Below, piece after piece: positions 43,996-52,006 of a stretch of 64,000 nucleotides of DNA; position 1 is the stretch's first letter, and each line of letters starts with the position of its first letter. The translations under genes were made by a program, and so were the position numbers. The notes below the pieces were generated by a model that was not told the origin of the DNA, ran no database searches, and saw only the letters and a list, made by a program, of their open reading frames with translations. Location of the stretch: NCBI RefSeq assembly GCF_009749385.1, contig NZ_WBIN01000014.1, positions 62,001-126,000 of the forward strand, written 5' to 3'. Source of the DNA: Agromyces allii (lineage in GTDB: Bacteria > Actinomycetota > Actinomycetes > Actinomycetales > Microbacteriaceae).

Positions 43996-44334
43996 TCAGC
44001 CGATGCCGCCCGACCGGCAGCCGCGCTCGATGAAGGCGTCGTTGCCCGATCCGGCGTAGGAGACGACCTCGCCCTTCCAGCTGTACGTGAAGGCGGGCCA
44101 GACGTCCTCCTGGTCCTGGTGCTTGAAGTGCGCGCGCACGACCGCGATGTTGTCGGTCTCGATGTACACGTACGGGTTCTTCTCGCTGTGCGTGGCGTGG
44201 CAGAAGGCGACCTTGTGGTCGTCACCGGGCGGATCCTGGGTCGCGTTGGCGGCAGCGGCGCCGCCCAACACGCTCAGAGCAACGAACGGGACTGCCGCCA
44301 GGATCGCCGTGATCCTGCGCTTCGATGCCTGCAT
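43996..44334 (-). CDS. Small secreted protein with CHAT/NPYV motif
   Basis: Of 112 aa, the first 32 form a signal peptide (KRRITAILAAVPFVALSVLGG, cleavage after ANA). The mature 80-residue domain has VAFCHATHSEKNPYVYIETDN and a second cysteine near the end (ERGCRSGG), so one disulfide is likely. The CHAT..NPYV pattern occurs in short extracellular domains of many actinobacterial surface proteins, of unknown function. GAGAGGAG supports the start. It is monocistronic. Confidence 0.75.
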   Translation of the reverse strand: MQASKRRITAILAAVPFVALSVLGGAAAANATQDPPGDDHKVAFCHATHSEKNPYVYIETDNIAVVRAHFKHQDQEDVWPAFTYSWKGEVVSYAGSGNDAFIERGCRSGGIG

Positions 44335-44474
44335 GATGAACTCCTCTCAGTTCTGCGCCCCATCCAACTCCTCTCGCAGCGAGGCAGACAGGGCTCGGCC
44401 GGCATCCGGCACCTCTCACCCACCCCCAATTGGAGGGCCGACCCGTGCACGTTTCGCCTGTCGCAAGGGCGACA

Positions 44475-44512
44475 CGACGAGGGGCGGATGCCGCGGCATC
44501 CGCCCCTCGTCG
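44475..44512. repeat. Perfect 38-bp palindrome between divergent genes
   Basis: CGACGAGGGGCGGATGCCG is followed by its exact complement, centred on CCGCGG. It lies between two divergent starts, where a terminator is not needed, so it may be a cruciform, a regulator site or an attenuator in the cardiolipin synthase leader. Confidence 0.7.
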
Positions 44513-44594
44513 GGTGCTGCGGTGCCATACTCGGTGCATCGCCCGCCGAGCGCCGCTCCGAGCCGCGCCCCGGCCCGATCTCCGAGGAGTCACG

Positions 44595-44633
44595 ATGACC
44601 GCACCCGCCTCGATCGCGACGGAGAACGCCTGA
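44595..44633 (+). CDS. Putative 12-aa leader peptide before cardiolipin synthase
   Basis: GAGGAG precedes an ATG that opens a 12-codon frame (MTAPASIATENA). Its TGA shares one base with the cardiolipin synthase ATG (TGATG). A GGAG inside the leader, 8 nt before the second ATG, could act as its ribosome site, so coupling is possible but not required. Confidence 0.4.
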   Translation: MTAPASIATENA

Positions 44634-46204
44634 TGAGCACCGAGCTCGCGACCCTCATCGGCGTCCTCCTCGTGCTGCTCGACCTCGGCATCCGCATCGC
44701 GGCGCTCATCATCGTGCCGCGCGACCGCAAGCCGACCGCCGCCATGGCGTGGCTGCTCGCGATCTTCCTCATCCCGTTCGTCGGCATCGTGCTGTTCCTG
44801 CTCATCGGCAACGTGAAGCTCTCGAAGCGACGGCGGGCGAAGCAGGCCGAGATCAACCGCGTGCTCGACGAGCGTGCGTCCGTGCTCGCCCCCGAACCGG
44901 ATGCCGCGTGGCCGGCCTGGTTCGCGACGACCGTCGAGCAGAACCGCCGTCTGGGCGCCCTGCCCGCCGTGGCCGGCGAGTCGGCCGAGCTCATCGGCGA
45001 CTACGCAGCCTCGATCGCGGCGATGACCGCCGACATCGACACCGCCGAGCGGTACGCGCACGTGGAGTTCTACATCGTCGCGTTCGACGACGTGACGAGG
45101 GACTTCTTCGCGGCCATGGAGCGTGCAGTGGCGCGCGGCGTGACCGTGCGCCTGCTGCTCGACCACGTCGCGTCGCGCCGCGTGAGCGTGCACGAGGCCA
45201 CCTTCGCCGAGCTCGACCGCATCGGCGTGCAGTGGCACTTCCTGCTGCCCTTCCAGCCGTTCAAGGGCAACTACGAGCGCCCCGACCTGCGCAACCACCG
45301 CAAGCTCGTCGTGGTCGACGGGCGCGTCGCGTACACGGGATCGCAGAATCTCATCTCGCGCGACTACGACTCGCCGAAGAACCAGAAGCGCGGGCTCATG
45401 TGGCAGGAGCTCGTCGTTCGCCTCACCGGGCCCGTCGTGCGGTCGGTCGACGCGGTGTTCCGCTCCGACTGGTACGCCGAGACCGACGAGCTACTCGACG
45501 AGGCGGCGGTCGTCGGCGGCTCGGGCTCGGGCGCGGGCGCGGACGCGGACGCGGACGCCGGCGCGGTCGGCACGGTCGGCGCGGGAGGCGGAGCCCCGGT
45601 GCCCGTCTCGACGACGGCGCCCGCAGACGGCGGCGCGCCCGCGGCATCCGCCCCGCTCGTGTGCCAGGTGGTGCCGAGCGGGCCGGCCTACGACGACGAG
45701 AACAACCTGCGGCTGTTCCTCTCGCTCGTCGCGTCGGCGCAGGAGCGCGTGATCATCACGAGCCCCTACTTCGTGCCCGACGAGGCGATGATGTACGCGA
45801 TCACGTCGGCGAAGCTGCGCGGACTCGACGTGCAGCTGTTCGTCTCGGAGCTCGGCGACCAGGGCTCGGTGTGGCACGCGCAGCGCTCGTACTACGGCGC
45901 GCTGCTGCGGGCGGGCGTGCGCATCTGGCTGTATCCGGCGCCGTACATCCTGCACGCCAAGCACCTCTCGATCGACGACGACGTCGCGGTCATCGGGTCG
46001 AGCAACATGGACATCCGCTCGTTCAACCTCAACTACGAGGTGTCGCTCATGGTGCGGAGCGCCTCGTTCGTGGCCGACATGCGCGAGGTCGAGCAGGGCT
46101 ACCGCGACGCCGGGCGCGAGCTCACGCTCGAGGAGTGGAACCGCGAGCCGTTGTCGCGGACGTTCTTCGACGGGGTCGCGCGGCTCACGTCGGCGCTGCA
46201 GTAG
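44633..46204 (+). CDS. cls: Cardiolipin synthase (phospholipase D family)
   Basis: The 523-aa membrane enzyme would condense two phosphatidylglycerols into cardiolipin. Two N-terminal helices (LATLIGVLLVLLDLGIRIAALI, AMAWLLAIFLIPFVGIVLFLLIG) anchor it. Two PLD catalytic motifs follow: HRKLVVVDGRVAYTGSQN and HAKHLSIDDDVAVIGSSN. A Gly/Ala/Asp low-complexity linker (GSGSGAGADADADAG and beyond) of about 55 residues between the two halves is unusual. Transcription likely ends in the inverted interspersed repeat 15 nt downstream. Confidence 0.92.
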   Translation: MSTELATLIGVLLVLLDLGIRIAALIIVPRDRKPTAAMAWLLAIFLIPFVGIVLFLLIGNVKLSKRRRAKQAEINRVLDERASVLAPEPDAAWPAWFATTVEQNRRLGALPAVAGESAELIGDYAASIAAMTADIDTAERYAHVEFYIVAFDDVTRDFFAAMERAVARGVTVRLLLDHVASRRVSVHEATFAELDRIGVQWHFLLPFQPFKGNYERPDLRNHRKLVVVDGRVAYTGSQNLISRDYDSPKNQKRGLMWQELVVRLTGPVVRSVDAVFRSDWYAETDELLDEAAVVGGSGSGAGADADADAGAVGTVGAGGGAPVPVSTTAPADGGAPAASAPLVCQVVPSGPAYDDENNLRLFLSLVASAQERVIITSPYFVPDEAMMYAITSAKLRGLDVQLFVSELGDQGSVWHAQRSYYGALLRAGVRIWLYPAPYILHAKHLSIDDDVAVIGSSNMDIRSFNLNYEVSLMVRSASFVADMREVEQGYRDAGRELTLEEWNREPLSRTFFDGVARLTSALQ

Positions 46205-46218
46205 AGCTCGTGCGGGGG

Positions 46219-46308
46219 CGCTGGTCTCGAGACGCTCCTTCGTCGCTCCTCGACCGGCGGGTGTGCGCGAGGTCGCCGGTCGAGGAGCGAAGCGTCTCGA
46301 GACCCACC
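46219..46308. repeat. Interspersed repeat, inverted pair (copies 5 and 6) acting as terminator
   Basis: A plus copy (GCGCTGGTCTCGAGACGCTC to CTCGACCGGCGGG) faces a minus copy (CGCCGGTCGAGGAGCG to GTCTCGAGACCC) with a short gap. The arms pair over about 30 bp. Placed just after cls, it would form a strong hairpin. Confidence 0.75.
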
Positions 46309-46318
46309 TCGAATAAGT

Positions 46319-46334
46319 TGCACATGCGTGTGCA
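46319..46334. promoter_or_regulatory. TetR-type operator upstream of the TetR/ABC/YhgE operon
   Basis: TGCACA-TGCG-TGTGCA is a perfect 6-bp-arm dyad within an AT-richer stretch. It ends 9 nt before the -10 of the tetR gene. Confidence 0.6.
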
Positions 46335-46343
46335 CGTTTGTTG

Positions 46344-46349
46344 TACGAT
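46344..46349 (+). promoter_or_regulatory. -10 element (leaderless spacing) of the TetR operon
   Basis: TACGAT ends 6 nt before the ATG. The intervening GAGGAG would be too close to serve as a normal ribosome site unless initiation lies upstream. Confidence 0.5.
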
Positions 46350-46355
46350 GAGGAG

Positions 46356-47000
46356 ATGCCGACCATCACCGACGAGGTTCGCCGTGCTCCCCGTCGGGAT
46401 GCCGCCGCGAACCGCCAGGCCCTGCTGACCGCCGCCGCCGAAGCCCTGGGCGAGAACCCCGACGCCCCGCTCGAGGCCATCGCGAGCGCCGCGGGCCTCA
46501 CGCGCCGTGCGCTCTACGGCCACTTCACCGGCCGCGACGAACTCGTGGCCGCGCTCATCGACTCGGGCGCGACGCGGCTCAACCTCGTCGCGACCCAGAC
46601 CGACCACGCCGACGCCCCGACCGCGCTCGCGATGCTCGGCGCCCGCCTCTGGCATGCGCTCGGCCACGTTCGCCTGCTCGCCGCGATGGCCGTGCGCGAA
46701 CCGCATGTCGAGCGGGTCGCCGCCGCGCTCGCCCCCGTGCGCGAACGCCTCGACGCGATCGTCGCGCGCGGCGTCGTCGAAGGCGGCATCCGGCCCGACA
46801 TCGCACCCGAGACGCTCGCCAGGCTCATCGAGCGCTCGGCCATCGCCGTGCTGCTCGAGGCATCCGTCACCGAACTCAGCGACGCCGAAGGGCACCGCCT
46901 CGTCATGGTCTCGGTGCTCGGCACGGCCGGCCTCGGCTGGCGCGAAGCCGCCGCACTCATCGACTCCACCCCCGAACTCGCCATGGAGGCCCTCGCATGA
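46356..47000 (+). CDS. TetR-family transcriptional regulator
   Basis: The 214-aa protein has an N-terminal helix-turn-helix (ALLTAAAEALGENPDAPLEAIASAAGLTRRALYGHFTGRDELVAALID, residues about 22-66) and an Ala/Leu-rich ligand domain. It opens an operon with a degenerate ABC protein and a YhgE/Pip-type membrane protein (ATGA overlap), the usual setting for TetR control of YhgE. A dyad upstream is the likely autorepressor site. Confidence 0.88.
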   Translation: MPTITDEVRRAPRRDAAANRQALLTAAAEALGENPDAPLEAIASAAGLTRRALYGHFTGRDELVAALIDSGATRLNLVATQTDHADAPTALAMLGARLWHALGHVRLLAAMAVREPHVERVAAALAPVRERLDAIVARGVVEGGIRPDIAPETLARLIERSAIAVLLEASVTELSDAEGHRLVMVSVLGTAGLGWREAAALIDSTPELAMEALA

Positions 47001-47665
47001 GGATCGACCTGCAGGCCGTCGCCAAGGGCCGTCGCGCCCATGTGCTGCCGACCACGACCGTCTCGTACGAATCGGGCCGGGTCACGCTCGCGCGCGCCGA
47101 GACCGAGCAGCGGCCCTCCGTGCTCGGGCTCATCGCCGCTGGGCGCATGCGACCCGAGTCGGGCTCTGTGCTCATCGACGGCCGAACGGATGCCGCGGCG
47201 ATCCGCCGCCGCATCGCCCTCGTCGACGCGCCGAGCGTCAGCGACCCCGCGCCCGACATCACCGTCGCGGGGGTCACCGCCGAGGAGCTCATGTTCGCCG
47301 GCATCCCGTCGCACCCGATCGCGGTGGCGAACTGGCTGAACGACCTGGGGCTCTCGGATGTCGCGCGCATCCCCATCTCGAACGTCGACCCGCGCGATCG
47401 CCTGCACCTGCTGACCGAGCTCGCGATCCTCCGCGACGGCATCGAGGGACTCGTGCTCGTCTCGCCCGACCGGCACGGCGGCGACCCCGTCGAATGGTGG
47501 GATCTCGCCCGTTCGCTCGCCGATCGCGGATTCGCAGTGCTCGTCATCGCGGGCGACGCCTCGGCCGCCGCGCTCGCGGCCAACACCATGCTCGCGCGCA
47601 TGCAGGGCGACGAGCCCGACGAGTCGGTCGAACACGACGTCATCGCCGAGGGAGGCCTCGCGTGA
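46997..47665 (+). CDS. Degenerate ABC-ATPase-like protein without Walker A
   Basis: The 222-aa protein follows the outline of an ABC ATPase: a beta-strand start, LGLIAAGRMRPESGSVLIDGR (the strand-loop after the P-loop helix), RRRIALVDAP, and VLVSPDRHGGDPVEWW where the Walker B aspartate would be. The GxxGxGK[ST] P-loop is replaced by AETEQRPSV and no LSGGQ signature is seen. It probably cannot hydrolyse ATP. The gene overlaps both tetR (ATGA) and yhgE (GTGA), so it is kept in step with the membrane protein and may be a scaffold or regulator for it. Confidence 0.7.
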   Translation: MRIDLQAVAKGRRAHVLPTTTVSYESGRVTLARAETEQRPSVLGLIAAGRMRPESGSVLIDGRTDAAAIRRRIALVDAPSVSDPAPDITVAGVTAEELMFAGIPSHPIAVANWLNDLGLSDVARIPISNVDPRDRLHLLTELAILRDGIEGLVLVSPDRHGGDPVEWWDLARSLADRGFAVLVIAGDASAAALAANTMLARMQGDEPDESVEHDVIAEGGLA

Positions 47666-49605
47666 AGGTTCCGCAGATGATCGCCGCCGAGTTCCGGCGC
47701 CTGTTCTCGACGCGCATGTCGGTGATCGCCCTCATCGCGCTCGTCGCCGTGCCCGTGCTCTACGGCGGGCTCTACCTCTGGGCCAACCAAGACCCGTACG
47801 CGAAGCTCAACGAGGTGCCGGTCGCGCTCGTCGTCGCCGACGAGGGCTCGCCCGCCACCGACGACTCCCCCGCGCGCAACGTGGGCGACGAGGTCGCCGA
47901 CGAGCTCATCGCCGACGGCGCCTTCGACTGGCACGAGGTCACCGCCGAGCAGGCCGCCGACGGCCTCGCCGACTCCACGTACGACTTCGTCATCACGCTT
48001 CCCGCCGACTTCAGCGACGCGCTCGCGTCGATCCAGACCGACGAACCGCGGCAGGCCGAGATCATCCTCGAGACGAGCGATGCGAACAGCTACCTCGCCG
48101 GCACGATCGGCGAGCAGGCGGTGAAGACGATCCGCACGACCGTCGCCGAACAGGTGGGCCGCGAGGCCGCCTCCCTGCTGCTCGACTCGATCTCGACGAT
48201 CCGCGGCAAGATCGTCGAGGCCGCCGACGGCGCCCAGCAGCTCGTCGACGGCACCGGCACCGCGATCGACGGCACGACGAAGCTCGGCGACGGGGCATCC
48301 GCCCTGGCCGACGGCAACGCGGCGCTCGCGACCGGTACGCAACAGCTCGCCGAGGGCAGCGCGACGCTCGCCGACGGCGCCCAGCAGGTGGCCGACGGCA
48401 GCGCGACGCTCGCCGACGGCGCCCAGCAGGTCGCCGACGGCAACGCGCAGCTCGCAGCCTCGGCCGATCGGGTCGGCTCGGCCGTGGGCCAGGCGGCCGC
48501 CGCCGTGCCCGAGGCCCGCGCCGACATCGCGGCACGGCTCGCGGCCGCGGGCGTCGACCAGGCGACCATCGACGAGGTGCTGGCCAGACTCGATCCCCTC
48601 GCCGACGACATCTCCGCCGGCAACGACCGCGTGCAGGAGGTCGTCGGGCAGATCGACCAGCTCGCCGCCGGCAGCGCCCAGGTCGCGGCCGGCTCGTCGA
48701 GCCTCGCCGCCGGCAGCGCCCAGGTCGCGAGCGGGTCGTCGACGCTGGCCGCCGGTGCGCAGTCCGCCGCCGCCGGAGCGTCCGCCGCGGCCTCCGGAGC
48801 CGCCACTCTCCGCGACGGCATCGGCACGCTCGGCGACGGGCTCGGCGAGCTCGCCGACGGCACCGAGACGCTGCGCTCCGGCCTCGCCGACGGCGCCGCC
48901 GAGATCCCCGACTCCGACCAGGCCACGCGCGACGCGCAGGCGAAGACCATCGCCGACCCCGTCTCGCTCGAGACCGACGCGCTCACCGAGGCCGGCAACT
49001 ACGGCGCCGGGCTCGCGCCGTTCTTCGCGGCCCTCGCCGGGTGGATCGGCATCTACGCGCTCTTCCTCATCGTGAAGCCCATCTCGCGACGCGCGATCAC
49101 GGCGCTGCACTCGCCGATCCGGGTGACCCTCGCCGGCTGGCTGACCCCCGGCATCCTGGGCGCGGTGCAGATGATCGGCCTGTTCACGGTGCTCGCGGTG
49201 ACGCTCGGGTTCCCGATGACGCATCCGCTCGGCACGCTCGGCGTCATGGTGCTCGCCTCGGCGACGTACGCGGCGATCATCCTCGCGCTGAACGTGTGGC
49301 TCGGCTCGGTCGGGCAGTTCCTCGGGCTCGTGCTCATGGTGCTGCAGCTCGTGACCGCCGGCGGAACCTTCCCATGGCAGACCCTGCCCGCACCGCTCGC
49401 CGCACTGCACCACGTGCTGCCCATGGGCTACGTGGTCGACATGATGCGCCAGTTCATGTACGGCGGCGACCTCGGCCGGGCGGCGTCCGACGGGCTCGTG
49501 CTGCTCATCTGGATGGTCGGCGCGCTCGTGCTCGCCGCGATCGGCGTCACCCGCATGACGCACTTCCGCACGCTGCGCGACCTGCAGCCGAGCCTGATCG
49601 GCTGA
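47662..49605 (+). CDS. YhgE/Pip family membrane protein
   Basis: The 647-aa protein has an N-terminal helix (IALIALVAVPVLYGGLYLWA) and an extracytoplasmic domain. A long helical region follows with repeated short motifs such as GSATLADGAQQVADG and AAGSAQVA (residues about 190-420, heptad-like). Five C-terminal ABC-2-type helices end with HHVLPMGYVVDMMRQFMYGGD. This is the layout of YhgE/Pip proteins, related to phage-infection protein and to ESX-type accessory proteins. The GTG start overlaps the preceding stop, with GGAGG 7 nt upstream. Export or envelope assembly is likely; the cargo is unknown. Confidence 0.88.
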   Translation: MKVPQMIAAEFRRLFSTRMSVIALIALVAVPVLYGGLYLWANQDPYAKLNEVPVALVVADEGSPATDDSPARNVGDEVADELIADGAFDWHEVTAEQAADGLADSTYDFVITLPADFSDALASIQTDEPRQAEIILETSDANSYLAGTIGEQAVKTIRTTVAEQVGREAASLLLDSISTIRGKIVEAADGAQQLVDGTGTAIDGTTKLGDGASALADGNAALATGTQQLAEGSATLADGAQQVADGSATLADGAQQVADGNAQLAASADRVGSAVGQAAAAVPEARADIAARLAAAGVDQATIDEVLARLDPLADDISAGNDRVQEVVGQIDQLAAGSAQVAAGSSSLAAGSAQVASGSSTLAAGAQSAAAGASAAASGAATLRDGIGTLGDGLGELADGTETLRSGLADGAAEIPDSDQATRDAQAKTIADPVSLETDALTEAGNYGAGLAPFFAALAGWIGIYALFLIVKPISRRAITALHSPIRVTLAGWLTPGILGAVQMIGLFTVLAVTLGFPMTHPLGTLGVMVLASATYAAIILALNVWLGSVGQFLGLVLMVLQLVTAGGTFPWQTLPAPLAALHHVLPMGYVVDMMRQFMYGGDLGRAASDGLVLLIWMVGALVLAAIGVTRMTHFRTLRDLQPSLIG

Positions 49606-49735
49606 GGCCGGTCGAACGGGCCCGCCAGACTCGCGGTTCGGACGCGGCGCCCGCCCAGCCCGCTCAGCCCCCGCCCCCGCCCAACCCGCCCAACCCGCCG
49701 GAAGTGCCCGCCTTCGCGCTCACCTGATCCGAAAT

Positions 49736-49782
49736 CGGAATGCCAGTTCCGCCTCAATCGATGAGGCGGAACTGGCATTCCG
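49736..49782. terminator. Terminator with 21-bp perfect stem
   Basis: The left arm CGGAATGCCAGTTCCGCCTCA and its exact complement flank ATCGA. It serves the convergent YhgE operon and DUF4386-like gene. Confidence 0.8.
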
Positions 49783-49792
49783 TCTCAGACGG

Positions 49793-49873
49793 GGTCGAGG
49801 AGGTCGAGGAGGTCCAGGAGGTCCAGGAGGTCCAGGAGGTCCAGGAGGTCCAGGAGGTCCAGGAGGTCCAGGA
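49793..49873. repeat. 9-bp minisatellite, nine units
   Basis: Two GGTCGAGGA units are followed by seven identical GGTCCAGGA units. The array lies between the terminator and the stop of the minus-strand DUF4386-like gene, so it is non-coding. The repeated 3-mer periodicity keeps all frames open across it. Confidence 0.9.
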
Positions 49874-49899
49874 TCGCAGGGCGTGAACGGCCTCCGGGC

Positions 49900-50592
49900 T
49901 CAGAGCGGGAACAGTAGGGCGATGCCCGTGCCGACGAGCCAGAGCGACCAGGCGATGTAGGCGAACGGCGTGACCGCGCCCGCGAGCCGCCAGCCGTGCT
50001 CCTCGAAGCCGCCGACGAACTCGAGCGAGCAGAGGGCCAGCACGGCGCCGACGAGGATGCCGGCGAGTCCGATCCACCACGGCACCGCGCCGGACTGCAT
50101 GATCGCGACGCCGACGAGGATCGTCCACGCGCCGCTGAAGAGGTAGCCGAGGTGCTCGCCGACGGCGACGCCGAGGTAGCGGTTGAACGACTGGAACACG
50201 ATCTCGATCGCCTCGCGGCGCGCGGGCGACGCCTCGGGGTCGGCGCTCTCCCTCGCCAGGAAGGGCACGAGGAACGGCCAGCGCACGAGCCCCAGGAACT
50301 GCACGGCCGCCGCGAGCACCCCGACGACGAGGCCCGTCGCGACGAGCGTCGCATCGGCCCCGACCAGCGTGCCGGCGACGAGCACCGCCGCCGGGGCGAG
50401 CAGCACGGCCGTCATCGCGAAGAACCACCACAGGAGCACGAGCGACGACCCGCCCGCCCGGAAACGCTCGAGCACCTCGCGCGTGGGCCTGCGCAGGATG
50501 TCGGGGTACGAGAACCGCGCGGCGAGGGCCGCGAACGCGACGTTGAACGCGATCGGGAGCACGATCAGCAGGATGCCGGTGGTGACGCGCAT
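49900..50592 (-). CDS. Membrane protein, DUF4386-like
   Basis: The 230-aa protein has six or seven helices, beginning TGILLIVLPIAFNVAFAALA. A cytoplasmic YPDILRRPTREVLERFRAGG segment fits my memory of the DUF4386 family. A soluble loop ESADPEASPARREAIEIVFQSFNRY lies mid-protein. The function is unknown. It sits 5 nt downstream of another membrane-protein gene and shares its transcript, which is probably controlled by the divergent TetR. Confidence 0.7.
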   Translation of the reverse strand: MRVTTGILLIVLPIAFNVAFAALAARFSYPDILRRPTREVLERFRAGGSSLVLLWWFFAMTAVLLAPAAVLVAGTLVGADATLVATGLVVGVLAAAVQFLGLVRWPFLVPFLARESADPEASPARREAIEIVFQSFNRYLGVAVGEHLGYLFSGAWTILVGVAIMQSGAVPWWIGLAGILVGAVLALCSLEFVGGFEEHGWRLAGAVTPFAYIAWSLWLVGTGIALLFPL

Positions 50593-50597
50593 GGCGG

Positions 50598-51248
50598 TCA
50601 GGCCTCCGTCGTCGCGGGCTCGACCGAAGGCGAGGGCGAGGGCCGCGACGCCTGCGCCGCGCCCGCCGGCTCCTGCGCCTCGCGCCGCTGCACATCACGC
50701 TGCTTCGGTCGCGGCCCGAGGATCCTCCGCAGCACCAGGCCGGTGACGACGGTCGCGACGACCGCACCGCTCGAACCGAAGACGACGTGCCCGCGGTCGA
50801 GATCGATGATGACGAACGACGTGATGATCCACGCGGCGGCCCATGCGAGCGCGACGACGGCAGCCCAGACCAGGCCGACGCGAAGACGGCCGGCACGGAC
50901 ACCTGCGTCGCCACCACGGCGCGCGCCGACGACCGCCGCCTGCGCAGCACCCACCACGAGGCCGGTCACGAGACCCGTGAGCGCAGCCGCCACGGGAGTG
51001 ACGGGCGGCCCGAACAGCGCGACCGCTGCAGCGGAACCGACACCGAAGGCGACCGAGGTCGCAACGAGCCAGCGCCAGTCGACGGCACGGCCGAGCGCGA
51101 GCCACTGCGCGGCGCCGAGGACCGCACCGGCGATCGCGCCGGCTGCGATCGCCGTCAGCGGATCCGAGACCGGGCCGACGACGAGCATCGCGAGCAGGCC
51201 GCCGAGCGGGAAGGCGAGAAACGTGGGGATCCAGCGAAGGAGGGACAT
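50598..51248 (-). CDS. Hypothetical membrane protein under TetR control
   Basis: The 216-aa protein has about six Ala/Gly/Val-rich helices (WIPTFLAFPLGGLLAMLVVGP, AAGAIAGAVLGAAQWLALG, and others through ATVVTGLVLRRILG) and a disordered C-terminal tail of about 40 residues. The repeated GAxLGAAQW/GxxVGAAQA pattern suggests a duplicated two-helix unit. GGAG precedes the ATG. It is divergent from a tetR gene with a strong operator between, so it is likely the regulated gene. The function is unknown. Confidence 0.72.
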   Translation of the reverse strand: MSLLRWIPTFLAFPLGGLLAMLVVGPVSDPLTAIAAGAIAGAVLGAAQWLALGRAVDWRWLVATSVAFGVGSAAAVALFGPPVTPVAAALTGLVTGLVVGAAQAAVVGARRGGDAGVRAGRLRVGLVWAAVVALAWAAAWIITSFVIIDLDRGHVVFGSSGAVVATVVTGLVLRRILGPRPKQRDVQRREAQEPAGAAQASRPSPSPSVEPATTEA

Positions 51249-51267
51249 GCGGTACTCCGATCTTCGA

Positions 51268-51310
51268 TTGCGTACGTCGTACGTTAGCGCATAATGTACG
51301 ATGTACGCAA
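51268..51310. promoter_or_regulatory. TetR operator: 15-bp inverted repeats with 13-bp spacer
   Basis: TTGCGTACGTCGTAC and GTACGATGTACGCAA are complementary at 14 of 15 positions. Each arm also contains its own GTAC dyads. The site covers the promoters of both the tetR and the membrane-protein gene; TACGAT at 51297-51302 is a possible tetR -10. Confidence 0.8.
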
Positions 51311-51344
51311 CAGGTCGAAAGACGCATGACATCGAGGAGCACGG

Positions 51345-51989
51345 ATGACCGACACCACCTCCCCTCGCACACGACGGCGACGCAACTCCCTCACCGAGGT
51401 CGAGATCCTCGATGCCGCCGAGACCGTCGCCGCAGACGGGTTCGCGGCACTGACCATGCGCGCGGTCGCCGACGCACTCGGCGCATCGCCCATGGCGCTC
51501 TACCGCTACTTCGCGACGAAGGACGAACTCGTCGACGCCCTGCTCGACCGCGTGCTCGGTCGCATCGAGTTCGACGACGGATCCGACGGGTCCGGCGATC
51601 CCCGCGCCGACCTCGACGACTTCGCGCACCGGCACCTCGCACTGCTGCTCGCACACCCGTGGGCCGTCGCGGCGCTCGTCGCGCACCCGCTGCCCGGCCC
51701 CAACGCCTTCCCGATCGGCGAGCACGCCCTCGTGATCCTCGAACGCGCGGGCATCACGGGCGACGATGCGGTCGCGCTCTTCAGCGGCATCCTCGCGCTC
51801 AACTACGGGTGGGCGTCGTTCGCGATCTCGCGCGACGAGCCCGACGCGGCCTCGAGCATGGCGCGCCTCTTCGCGTCCACGGCGCCCGGCCTGCCGCGCA
51901 CCGCCGCGGTCGCCGCCGAGATGCAGCGCTACGGCAGCGACGACCACTACGACCGCGTGATCGCGCGCCTGCTGCACACGGTCGGCTGA
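51345..51989 (+). CDS. TetR-family transcriptional regulator
   Basis: The 214-aa protein has the helix-turn-helix ILDAAETVAADGFAALTMRAVADALGASPMALYRYFATKDELVDALLD (residues about 21-68). Its C-terminal helical domain includes LALLLAHPWAVAALVAHPLPGPNA, typical of TetR regulators with a TetR_C-type ligand pocket. GAGGAG at 6 nt supports the start. It probably represses itself and the divergent membrane-protein operon through the intervening operator. Confidence 0.9.
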   Translation: MTDTTSPRTRRRRNSLTEVEILDAAETVAADGFAALTMRAVADALGASPMALYRYFATKDELVDALLDRVLGRIEFDDGSDGSGDPRADLDDFAHRHLALLLAHPWAVAALVAHPLPGPNAFPIGEHALVILERAGITGDDAVALFSGILALNYGWASFAISRDEPDAASSMARLFASTAPGLPRTAAVAAEMQRYGSDDHYDRVIARLLHTVG

Positions 51990-52006
51990 CCCGACGACCC
52001 ACCACC

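Noticed and set aside
49793..49873. CRISPR-like array
   Set aside because: Units are 9 bp with no spacers. It is a minisatellite, and no cas genes are present.
49785..50354. Protein with a repeated Leu-Asp-Leu tail encoded by the 9-bp minisatellite
   Set aside because: The frame upstream of the repeat is an out-of-phase reading of the DUF4386-like gene, whose own stop precedes the array.
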